From Erpobdella octoculata (lineage: Eukaryota > Annelida > Clitellata > Hirudinida > Erpobdellidae): DNA of 64,000 bases. The notes beneath the pieces are model-generated. The model was not told where the DNA came from, searched no databases, and worked only from the letters and a program-made list of their open reading frames with translations. The number at the start of each line of letters is the position of its first letter. The stretch's first letter is position 1. The position numbers were made by a program, and so were the translations under genes. The stretch lies in NCBI GenBank assembly GCA_963978895.1, contig OZ022240.1:5855124-5919123 (forward strand), given 5' to 3'. Shown here one piece after another: positions 53,438-62,729 of this stretch.

Positions 53438-55846
53438 AAATAAAAAGTAATTAACCTGCAGAAATTCTTCAAGACACAAAGACAAATGTTTGTTGTTGAC
53501 GATATTCAAATCGAGCTCGTAGAATTCCGACCGGCTTCTTGTTTGATTTCCGCACGATGTACAACTTTTAATTATTTCAACAATCATTTTTTACCATTCG
53601 AGACAAATGGGATAATAAAAGAAAAAATTGAAATCTTTTAAAATAAAATACCAACCTGGTAACGTAGTCATATCTACCTACGAAATCGTGGAAAATTCCG
53701 CCGCCGTTGCTCGGAAGTTCTTCAAGTTTTGACATGAAAAGTTTTGAAAACTCTTGTGCATCCTGAATTCAATACATTTATACCAAATTGGTCAGTCAAA
53801 TTGATTCTACATTGGTCGAATAAATTTCTTATTTTATTCTATAGCAGTCATTTAAATTTATTAACTTATTCCAAATCAGTCATTTGAATGTATTAATTAA
53901 TTCTATATCAAAATAATTTCCTCTAGATCATTTGAATATCATTATAATGAATTTTAAATTCAACAATACAATAACAGTCCCTAGATTTTATTTTAATTAA
54001 ATGAACTTAATGAGTTCTCTGATATTTTTAAGTCTAAAAAAATGTTTTCAATTTATTTCAAATCAATCAAAAACTAACTTGCTGCACGGTATTGTCAAGC
54101 AGCAAACAGTTAAGAAGAATCGTTGGGTCGATGAACCTGGAATATATTTAAAACTTAATATATTTAAATTTAAAACTCGCATAAAAAATAAAATAAAAAA
54201 TAAATTTAAAAAAAGTGAAATTGTAAAATATCAAATCCTGAATAAAAAGTTAATTCTTTCAATTAAAACGTATTGATGTAAATATGACATTCAGAGCCGC
54301 CCGATTGGCAAAGTCATTAACAATATGAAAAATGTGCTTATTAATTTGTTGAGATGAAAAATTACCAAATTTGTGTTCAAATTCTATGTACAAAGTTTGT
54401 AATCATGTTCAAACGTTTATAAACTCGCAGAAGAGTTAGTAGTATTATACACAGACTTGTGCATTAATCAATGAACCTGCACAAAAGTTTGCAAACTTGT
54501 TTTCAAGTAAACAAAAAAGTCTTAACGCTTTATCATATAATAATTAGCTCTAATAAATAAATTCACAGAGATATTAGATTAAGCCAACCAGTTAATTTCA
54601 AAGAAAAAAAACCTACTTTCTTTTACTAAATTGTAGAAGAGCAAAAACTTCTTGGAGACAAGCAATTATTTCAAACACAGAAGAATGGTTCTCTGAAATT
54701 AATAATAAATTTGTTTAACTTAAATATTCCCTTTTAATATAGAGGACTACACTAAAATAGGTTTAAATGTTTTCTTTGAATATGTGAACTGGTTGGTGCT
54801 GGCATAGTGGTAACACATTCAACTATAGATCCAAGGTTGGCAGTTTGAATCCCAACAGTGGTCCCAGGATTCATAATTTTAGGAAGGCGACCTACTAAAC
54901 TCCCTTATACGTCACTTTATAATAGCTTGGCTTAAAAGCTCTTTCAGATTTAAAAGCCACTTTAAATCTCATTTTCATTCATAATCTTACAAGCTAGAAA
55001 TTACAAATCACATGTGAAAAATCGTAAAGTAATGCAGAAATCTTTTATTGATTACACGTGCCATTGTAATCATTCAAGACCAATTCTGGACTGATCTCAG
55101 AGCTGAACTTTATACCTACATACTTTGTCTCTACATTGTTCTCATTGATTTTCACAACATGCCTAGAAAGAACATACATTTCTAAATGTATCTTTGACAA
55201 TTATTGAATTATTGGAAAAAATAAAAATGTCGCACCTTTTTGGTCTTCTTTGTACAATTCCTTATTCCAAGAAAATACAGCATTTCTTATTTCCTTCATG
55301 TGAAACCATAACTATAAGATAAACAATTAATCTTGTTATTGTCCCTCAATGAAAAAACCAATCATAATTATGTAATCCAAAATCAAATTCTAAATCTGAG
55401 TGCCATGAACATTTTAAGTATCACAATATTTAAGGCGTAATTTTCCCCGTTTCATATTTTTTATACAATTTATATAATAATTTCTTAACCAAAAATGTTT
55501 TACCAATAGCTATATAAAGACACTAGCAGTGCCCGTAGCGGCTTCGCTCGCATGAAATTAGAGAATTTGAACCGTGCATACATAATAGAGTACTGCAGGG
55601 ATCAATTTTTTAGGTCTCTGTTCGGCTGTCGACAACTTGGCCCAGTCCGTTTCAAACACCAAAATTCCTGGCCCGGCACGGCCCGTCTAATATTTTATTT
55701 TTAAGAAACCTCTATTGAACTTAAATAATAAATATATATATATAAAAGCAAAATTTTTTTATTGTTTTTCTCGCTCCCGTTTCCTTGCTCTCACGATCCC
55801 GGTCGCTTTCCCGATTTATTGCTACGGTGCAATTAGGTCCTTTATA

Positions 55847-55919
<73 letters not shown>

Positions 55920-56282
55920 CGAACTTTAGGGAAAATTTTATTTTTAAGAAAATATATTGAAGTTTACGATTAAAAATTAAAAAACGTGCATTTTTGGTGA
56001 ACCCACCTTCTACATTTTTCACACTCCACCATGACAAATTATTGTTTGTATTGCGGGACCGGTGGAGAGGGTGCAGGGTGGGACTGGGTGGAGTGTGAAA
56101 AAATGTAGAAGGTGGGTTCACCAAAAATGCACGTTTTTAATGTATTCAAAGGAAGAGTTTAAAACGAAACATTTCACTTGCGTGCTATGCTTAGATTTTA
56201 TTACAAAAATTTTTATTAATAAAAATTTTTAATCGTAAACTTCAATATATTTTGTTAAAAATAAAATTTTCCCTAAAGTTCG

Positions 56283-56364
<82 letters not shown>

Positions 56365-59300
56365 ATATATATAAAAGAACATGTCCTGACTGACTGACAG
56401 ATGACTGACTGATAATCAACGCCGAGCTCAAACGCCTCATCCTAGGAACGTGAAATTTGGAACTTATATTACTTTTATAGCGTAAACATCCGCTAAGAAA
56501 AATTTTTTGAAAATTTTGCTCCTGAGGGGAAAAAACTGGAAAACAAACTTTTTTCTAAAGATTTTTTCTAAAATTTTTTTCTGAAATTTGGTATATAGAT
56601 TCTTTTTGAAAAATAAAAAGATACGTGTTTCACCATTTTTTGAAAATTCGGTTTCCCGGACCTCAAATGTGGGTTGGAAAATTGGGTTATTTGGTTTTTA
56701 AAGTAGCTTCTACTCAAAAACTGTTAATGCTACAGGAGTAAAAATTAGTATTTAGTTTCTACTCCAAAAATAATGAAATACGTGTTTTAGCATTTTTTGA
56801 AAATTTGGTTTCCAGGACTTCAAACGTGGAGTGGAAAAATTGTCTTTTATAGTAACTGCTACTCAAAAACAGTAAATACCACAGATGTAAAAATTATTAT
56901 TTAGTTTCTTTTCTAAAAATAAAGATATACGTGTTTCACCATTTTTTACAAATTTGGTTTCCCGGACCTCAAATGTGGGTTGGAAAATTGGGTTATTTGG
57001 TTTTTAAAGTAACTGCCACTCAACAACTGTAATTGCCACAGATGTAAAAATTAATACTTAGTATCTACTCGAAAAAAAAGATATACGTGTTTCATCATTT
57101 TTTGGGTTATTTGGTTTTTAAAGTAGCTGCTACTCAAAAACTGTTAATGCTACAGAAGTAAAAATTAGTATTTAGTTTCTACTCCAAAAATAATGAAATA
57201 CGTGTTTTAGCATTTTTTGAAAAATTTGGTTTCCAGGACCTCAAATGTAAGGTGCAAAATAGAGTTATTTGATTTTAAAAATTACTGCTACTCAAAAACT
57301 GTAAGTGGTAATATATATATCTATCTTCTATATATATATAAAAGAACATGTCCTGACTGACTGACTGACTGATGACTGACTGATAATCAACGCCGAGCTC
57401 AAACGCCTCATCCTAGGAACGTGAAATTTGGAACTTATATTACTTTTATAGCGTAAACATCCGCTAAGAAAGGATTTTTGAAAATTTTGCTCCTGAGGGG
57501 AAAAAACTGGAAAACAAACTTTTTTCTAAAACAATGTATATCTCGAAAATCAAAAATGAGGAGATTTAGAAATTTGGTATATAGATTCTTTTTGAAAAAT
57601 AAAAAGATACGTGTTTCACCATTTTTTGAAAATTCGGTTTCCCGGACCTCAAATGTGGGTTGGAAAATTGGGTTATTTGGTTTTTAAAGTAGCTTCTACT
57701 CAAAAACTGTTAATGCTACAGGAGTAAAAATTAGTATTTAGTTTCTACTCCAAAAATAATGAAATACGTGTTTTAGCATTTTTTGAAAATTTGGTTTCCA
57801 GGACATCAAATGTGGGGTGGAAAATAGGGCTAATTGTCTTTTATAGTAACTGCTACTCAAAAACAGTAAATACCACAGATGTAAAAATTATTATTTAGTT
57901 TCTTTTCTAAAAATAAAGATATACGTGTTTCACCATTTTTTTACAAATTTGGTTTCTCGGACCTCAAATGTGGGTTGGAAAATAGGGTTATTTGGTTTTT
58001 AAAGTAACTGCTACTCAACAACTGGAATTGCCACAGATGTAAAATTTAATACTTAGTATCTACTCAAAAAAAAAGATATACGTGTTTCATCATTTTTTGG
58101 GTTATTTGGTTTTTAAAGTAGCTGCTACTCAAAAACTGTTAATGCTAAAGAAGTAAAAATTAGTATTTAGTTTCTACTCCAAAAATAATGAAATACGTGT
58201 TTTAGCATTTTTTGAAAATTTGGTTTCCAGGACCTCAAATGTGGGGTGGAAATAAGGGTTATTTGATTTCAAAATAACTGCTACTCACAAACTGTAAGTG
58301 CTACAAATGTAAAAATTAGTATTTTGAAGTTTTGTGCCAGTTAAAAGTAGCTAAGTCCAGTTTATCATCGGCCGGGCCAAGCCGTTATTTTAGAGTCTTC
58401 ACACGGGCCAGGCCAAACCTTAAATCAAAGTGGGACGGGCCGAGGCTTTTCACCAAGTATATAGATATTTTAGTGATTTTAGGGTCTTCAGTTTGGCCGG
58501 GCCAAACCTGAGGTCAAGGTGGGACGGGCCGAAGTTTTTCATCAAGTATATAGAACTTCTAGGTCTGTAAAAATGGGCCGGGCCTAATTCAGACGGGTTG
58601 TGCCGGGCCAGGAGTTTGGGTTTTTAAAACGGGCTGGGCTAATTTGTCGACGGGCCGAGCCGAGACCTAAAAAAATGATCTCTATTATGGATGCACGGTT
58701 CAAACTCTCTAATTTCATGCGAGCGAAGCCGCTACGGGCACTGCTAGTATATATATATATATAAAGGACCTAATTGCACCGTAGCAATAAATCGGGAAAA
58801 CGACCGGGATCGGGAAAACGACCGGGATCGTGAGAGCAAGGAAACGGGAGCGAGTAAAACAATAAAAAAATTTTGCTACTATATATATATATTTGTTATT
58901 TAAGTTCAATAGAGGTTTCTTAAAAATAAAATTTTAACGTGTTAACGAGTAGCCACTTTGCATATTTGAATATTTTGCATAATTAGCCACAGTGAGCTAG
59001 ACTCGATTGTCCAATCGCAGCGTCTGTTTATGTTTCGGTTTCTCGGTTCTTTGGTATACGGTCCGACGTTTTATTCGATAACTTTTCTATTTATTAACTT
59101 TGAGAAGCGAAAGTTATATTGTTGGATTTGATATTGAATTATCTAAAAACAAGCGTCTCGGATATACCCAGGGCAGAAGTTTAAAACAAGATCGATTTTC
59201 TCAAAGTAGAGCCAAGGTTGATTTTATGGAATTTTTGGCGGAAAATCATCGTTTTTCGCTTATAACTTTTTTATTTGTTGAACCGAAGACAATCCAAATA

Positions 59301-61978
59301 TACCATTCGATTTCATTTTTTATACCCCATCCAACAATGTATAGCACAGCCCCAGGGCAAACATTTTTTTTTTTTTATTAGCATTGCCAGCCTCAAGGCT
59401 AACTTCACACACGTCAGTCAGGACATGTTCTTTTATATATATAGATAGTTGTCATAATGGTATACAAATATTATTATTATTATTTTATCGTAAATATACG
59501 TGTTATCAGGTTTGCAGTATTTGGTATTTTTGTGAAAACCATTCAAAACCAGTAAATATTACAAATTAAAAACAGACTTTCATAAAGAATGCGCCTAAAA
59601 AGAGCTTCTTTATAGACCTCAATTACAAATGCCATGTAGACACAGTCCAATTAAATTTTATCATCGATTTTGTAAACAAAAAAACTCATTAGGTTTAAAA
59701 ACTTTGTTTTTATATTGTTCAGTTGTTAGCCTTCATACACATTTTCTACTCCGATGCTCAAGTGAAGTACGTGGGAAACCCGAAATAATTTTTACATCCG
59801 TTACTTTTTGAAAAAAAATGTTTATTGAAAAAAATATCAATTTATCTATATATAAAAAATTTCAATTTAAGATTATTCTTTTGTCACCTAAAATGCAACT
59901 CTGTGCAAAATTTCAGAGAACTAACTGATCAGAAAGTGGGATAAATATAGATAACAAGATTTGTGCCTCACAAGCATACACACAAGCACGCACACACACA
60001 CATACATAAAGGTAAACAAAATCAAGCAAAAAAGAAAAATAATAAAACCTGCAAGAATGCATTTGCATAACAGGTGGCTCCGAGGTTCTTCAATCCAACA
60101 TATGAATCCTGGAGAGAATAATAATCGTGATTTTAATTTCATCGCAAGAGTTTATTTTCCAGTATATTTATTCACACAGAGGTTAAACATCATTTCAGTA
60201 AATTTAACTAATATTTAAAATTAAAAAAAAATAGAAATCGGCCAACCCTACCAACAGTCATAACATAACAACAACGAGCATCGTAAATACATTTAAAATT
60301 TTGAAATCCTAAATGACAAACAGACAAAAATCTACATTGCGGCTGCAGATCAATATCCATCACGATCAATTACAAAAAATTTGATTCTCTTTGTATTATT
60401 TAATTATTGGGTGTCTACAAAATGGCAAGAATTGTTTGTTTGATCTAAAAATATTTAGCAAAACAAAACAATATTGTAAAAAATGAGTAATAAACAAATT
60501 TGCCAAAACATTATTTTATCTACTAAAATAAGAACTATTGCAATTATTGACAAATATATCAACAGATGTGCCATAATTCGGCTGAAATCTGAACCTAACC
60601 TTTTCTCTGAGCAATTCACTTTCACAAACTAAAGATGAATCATTCAACCAAATTTTTTCTCCTAAACCACTTAAGCAGTTCGGATTGCCCTTGACATTTC
60701 TTCTAAATTGTAAAATATAAAACACATTATAATTATAAAATATAAAATAAATTATAATTACAAAATATAAAACAAATTATAATTATAAAATATAAAATAA
60801 ATTATAAAATATAAAATAAATTATAAAATATAAAATAAATTATAAATTATAAAATAAATTATAAAATATAAAACACATTGTAAATTGTTTATGGGCCTAT
60901 TTTGGCATGATTAATAATATCAGTATAATAATCTAGTTTCTATTTCTATAAGCTATGTAGAAGATCTAAAAACAATAACAACAAACAAAATTTAAGTGAT
61001 ATTTTGTACCATAATAAAACAGGTGCAGTAAGTTAGCACAAGCAAGTTAGCCATGAAAATTAATTCCTCCATACACTTTTGTAATTTAAAAAAAAAAGAT
61101 GAATTCAGAATAAAAAGGTTTTATTATTACTAAGCAAGCAGTTCAGATATGAGAAAAGAAAAATGATATGGTAGGGACTTGGAATTACATAGGAATTTTT
61201 CCGAGAATTTCAAAATTGATATAAAAATTAATTCCTCCATACACTTTTTTTGTTTTTAATAAATAAAATAGATCCATGGCTAACTTCCCTTACCTTAGAA
61301 AAACTAAAAAAACAAATGCATGTGAAGTTAGCAATATTAGGCTATACTTACAAATAAAATAAAAATATTTGTTTAGTCTAACGGGATTGTGCTATATATC
61401 GTTGGATTAAGAATGCAATCTAATAGTACTATTAGTTTTTCTTCGGTTCAACAAATAAAAAAAATTATAAGCCAAAAAGATGATTTTCCAATAAAAATTG
61501 AAGGAAATAAATGTAAGCTCTTCCTTAATGGAGCATTACTTTTTTCAAACTGCTGCAACGAGAATTTCTGAGACACATTTTTTATAATGTAATTACAAAT
61601 CTATTATTATTTATGGAACAGAGGAAAATCCAATTTAAGCATTACACTCCATTCTTAAAAACCCAACAATTTATAGCACAGTCCCATTGGACTGAAAAAT
61701 TTTTATTTTATTTGCACAGCCAGCAATATCGCTAACTTCACACGCGTAAAAATCGTTACCAAAACACCAGCCATCTCTGATTTATTTTATTTATGGTATG
61801 GTAAATTACCAATATCATCAGTAGTTGGAGGAAAAAAATGAAAAACGCACCTGCAGCTATTACAAGAATTCAAATTTATCCTGTAAGCATTCACGATGTG
61901 GTTAAGCTGAACTTCGTCAGGCTTTGTAAATTCAGCCCACTGCCATGCAATTTTATGAGGTGGCGCTGGAGGAGCCAT
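39774..61978 (-). CDS. USP48: USP48 ubiquitin-specific protease, about 28 exons
   Basis: Exons (minus): 61978-61851, 60702-60600, 60108-60049, 55311-55236, 54692-54617, 54136-54079, 53762-53656, 53564-53456, 53076-52943, 52545-52460, 50745-50512, 49695-49564, 49109-48997, 48815-48752, 48596-48323, 47480-47432, 47347-47301, 47101-47010, 46578-46474, 46111-46028, 45869-45745, 45451-44970, 44625-44512, 44222-44092, 42515-42274, 41973-41806, 41584-41459, 39848-39774; phases agree, about 1197 residues. The N terminus ([30 protein letters not shown]) is that of USP48. The Cys box is [11 protein letters not shown], zinc ligands lie in SCTSCGNQ and [10 protein letters not shown], and the His box is [15 protein letters not shown]-like regions follow ([33 protein letters not shown]), then a C-terminal ubiquitin-like region ([17 protein letters not shown]). 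USP48 deubiquitinates nuclear substrates such as H2A. It is longer than the human protein (1035) through inserts in exons 15, 22 and 25. The exon 18/19 junction and the last exon are least certain. Confidence 0.92.
40429..40486 (-). repeat. tRNA-derived SINE head, possible
   Basis: On the minus strand TGGCGCAGTAGCAACGG resembles a pol III A box and GGTTATGAACC a B box, spaced about 35 bp. A related sequence lies inverted at 40190-40320 (AGGTTATCAACCACAGTCAC). Inferred tRNA ancestry only. Confidence 0.35.
40745..40832. repeat. Tandem duplication of about 40 bp
   Basis: ATCTATGCAGCTGTATCTCA with its CCTTTTTAAATTAAGATG tail occurs twice back to back, differing by one T. Confidence 0.9.
42030..42116. 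repeat. 24-bp minisatellite in a USP48 intron
   Basis: TATAATAGCAGCCGCAACTC plus AAAA is repeated about four times. It lies upstream of the exon ending at 41973 and is intronic. Confidence 0.9.
43070..44035. repeat. Satellite-like array in a USP48 intron
   Basis: About eight units of 95-130 bp, each with CAATTGTACACGGAACAATT (an inverted repeat AATTGT...ACAATT), CAGTATGGGTCAATAGTCTC and several TCATTGGATCAATAG sub-repeats. The array is hierarchical: a 17-bp subunit nested in the larger unit. Confidence 0.92.
46200..46490. repeat. Short tandem duplications in a USP48 intron
   Basis: TAGGTAATAAACTACAAAATTA occurs twice at about 46202-46247 (quoted here with one overlap), and a block with ACATAAAACCC and TAGAAAACCTTC occurs three times at 46375-46480. 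Confidence 0.7.
47550..47840. repeat. 18-19 bp minisatellite in a USP48 intron
   Basis: The unit ACCACATCTAATACACCCG is repeated about 15 times with ACAACT and CCCCCG variants. Confidence 0.95.
48903..48975. repeat. (ACC)n-like tract
   Basis: ACTACCACT/ACCACC-type triplets of about 60 bp next to a USP48 exon. Confidence 0.7.
50380..50480 (+). mobile_element. Helitron family A 3' fragment
   Basis: GAACGGGAAAGCGACCGG, AAACGGGAGC and AAAAACCTCTGAAAACCCCC match the 3' region of family A, but the hairpin and CTAG are lost. It lies just past a USP48 exon. Confidence 0.65.
50856..52356. mobile_element. piggyBac remnant bounded by TTAA
   Basis: The left end TTAACCCGTTTTAGACC and right end GGACCTAAACGGGTTAA are inverted repeats that include the TTAA target of piggyBac elements. 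Inside, plus-strand frames near 51780-52000 give [13 protein letters not shown] and [18 protein letters not shown], matching the C-terminal Cys/His finger of piggyBac transposases with one key Cys replaced by Trp. Further 5', [12 protein letters not shown] and [12 protein letters not shown] are fragments of the N-terminal part. Heavily deleted and inactive. Confidence 0.85.
53351..53434. repeat. (AT)n microsatellite
   Basis: Pure AT dinucleotide of about 84 bp in a USP48 intron, 20 bp from an exon. Confidence 0.97.
54789..54955 (+). repeat. tRNA-like SINE
   Basis: TGCTGGCATAGTGGTAACAC (A-box-like) is followed about 30 bp later by GCAGTTTGAATCCCAAC (B-box-like, TTTGAATCC). The surrounding GTTGG...CCAAC could form a T arm, but no full cloverleaf with acceptor stem is present. 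A unique body follows. Confidence 0.5.
55523..55690 (-). mobile_element. Helitron family B 3' end fragment
   Basis: CTAGCAGTGCCCGTAGCGGC at 55523 followed by GCATGAAATTAGAGAATTTG and CCCGGCACGGCCCGTC. It is truncated at about 55690, where an A-like module starts. Confidence 0.8.
55691..55853 (+). repeat. Inverted-duplicate module, left copy
   Basis: AAGAAACCTCTATTGAACTT through CGGTGCAATTAGGTCCTTTA. The same module lies in reverse orientation at 58762-58937. It includes a short CTCGCTCCCGTTTCC/CGATCCCGGTCGCTTTCC piece of family A type. Confidence 0.75.
55856..55918. repeat. (AT)n microsatellite
   Basis: Pure AT repeat directly abutting the foldback element that starts at 55919. Confidence 0.95.
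55919..56284. mobile_element. Foldback (MITE-like) element in an AT tract
   Basis: Starts CGAACTTTAGGGAAAATTTT and ends with the inverse, AAAATTTTCCCTAAAGTTCG, both abutting AT repeats. An inner inverted repeat pairs AAAACGTGCATTTTTGG, GAACCCACCTTCTACATTTT and TCACACTCCACC with their complements around 56100-56145. The result is two nested stems of about 60 and 50 bp. It has no coding capacity. AT flanks suggest a TA target. Confidence 0.85.
56285..56362. repeat. (AT)n microsatellite
   Basis: AT repeat between the foldback element and the next Helitron B 5' end. Confidence 0.95.
56363..57306 (+). mobile_element. Helitron family B, 5' two-thirds
   Basis: Starts TCTATATATATAAAAGAACA after an A, then TGACTGACTGACAGATG, GCCGAGCTCAAACGCCTC, and four to five ~155-bp monomers. 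It stops at AACTGTAAGTG (57296-57306), just before a second copy. Plus orientation. Confidence 0.8.
57327..58747 (+). mobile_element. Helitron family B, complete copy
   Basis: 5' end TCTATATATATATAAAAG at 57327 and 3' end GCGAAGCCGCTACGGGCAC with TGCTAG at 58747, followed by T. The interior has six to seven monomers. The 3' arm carries the GGGCCGG/GGCCGAG blocks seen in all family copies. In tandem with the truncated copy to its left. Confidence 0.88.
58762..58937 (-). repeat. Inverted-duplicate module, right copy
   Basis: Reverse complement of 55691-55853, with one extra CGGGAAAACGACCGGGAT unit. It begins at the 3' terminus of the family B copy. Confidence 0.75.
58938..59445 (-). mobile_element. 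Helitron-like element family C, 5' part
   Basis: On the minus strand it starts TCTATATATATAAAAGAACA and TGTCCTGACTGACG like family B, then diverges: GTGTGAAGTTAGCC, CTGTGCTATACATTGTTGGA, GTCTTCGGTTCAACAAATAA. The divergent part recurs in the foldback at 61321-61743. No 3' end found. Confidence 0.6.
59446..60048. other. USP48 intron sequence
   Basis: AT-rich intron DNA. A (CACA)n-rich patch at about 59972-60005. No other feature seen. Confidence 0.5.
60719..60885. repeat. AT-rich tandem repeat
   Basis: Units of AAATATAAAATAAATTATAA and shorter variants are repeated about eight times, just upstream of USP48 exon 2. Confidence 0.85.
61321..61743. mobile_element. Foldback element related to family C
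   Basis: The left edge TGTGAAGTTAGCAATATTAG pairs with the right edge GCTAACTTCACACG, and TGTGCTATATATCGTTGG pairs with CCAACAATTTATAGCACA. The centre contains TCTTCGGTTCAACAAATAAA, also present at 59285. A non-coding inverted element of about 420 bp in the first USP48 intron. Confidence 0.7.
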
Positions 61979-62729
61979 ACATACGAATAGAATTTCTGGG
62001 AATCTAAAATCCAGAATTAAAGCGAGTCAATGATATCGAGATTTTATTAAAAATGACAATAAAATTAAATACTAATAACCAACCTTCTCAAATTGATCGT
62101 ATAAAATTGGCGCGTTGACAAAAACGAAAATCGTAATCGAGTCAAAGCAGAAATATGCTGGTAAATAAATACTATACACAAAATCGAAAGTTGATTTAAA
62201 TCATAAATCTGATTTCCCGTGCGTTGTTGATCTAATTTTATTTAAATAAAAAAATTAAACAAATTTTGAAGCTATAGTTTTTAATTTTTTAACAAATAGG
62301 CTGTAGTTTATATTATCTTGAAAATTAATTAATTTATACCCATTAATACAATTAAAGCGTTTTTTATGAAAAATACACCTGTTACTGCTTAGCTCTTCAC
62401 TCTTGTATATTGAGGCAAAAGCGCCCGTTCTCGTGTTAATAATAAAGTTGACAATGCGTCTTTTAGCTCTTGTTCTTGATATATAATAGTAAACTAGTAT
62501 GTGGTGATTTTTGAACTCATCGCATCTTAGTGTACAAAACACACTATTATGCACAGTTAACCAGTTTGTTTTGCTATATTTGTAAGGTAAAAAAACACGG
62601 ATTTTCATTTCAAATTCACCACCAAGTTAAGTGATCAAAACTTCATGACTGATCAAGTGGACTAACTAACTAAAGCTTCAGAAAAAATGTACTGATAAAA
62701 AAATGCTTTATGATGTTCAAAAGAAAATA
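61979..62729. promoter_or_regulatory. Shared upstream region, USP48 and GT-like gene
   Basis: The start codons of the minus-strand USP48 gene (61978) and the plus-strand glycosyltransferase-like gene (62730) face away from each other across 751 bp, so both promoters should lie here. A 117-codon minus-strand frame (62608-62255) opens with ATG but has no recognisable homology. A 5-codon upstream ORF (ATG 62712, stop 62727-62729) immediately precedes the plus-strand start. Confidence 0.45.

Noticed and set aside
62255..62608. 117-codon minus-strand ORF upstream of USP48
   Set aside because: No recognisable domain and it occupies the shared promoter region; could be chance in AT-rich DNA, so not called as a gene.
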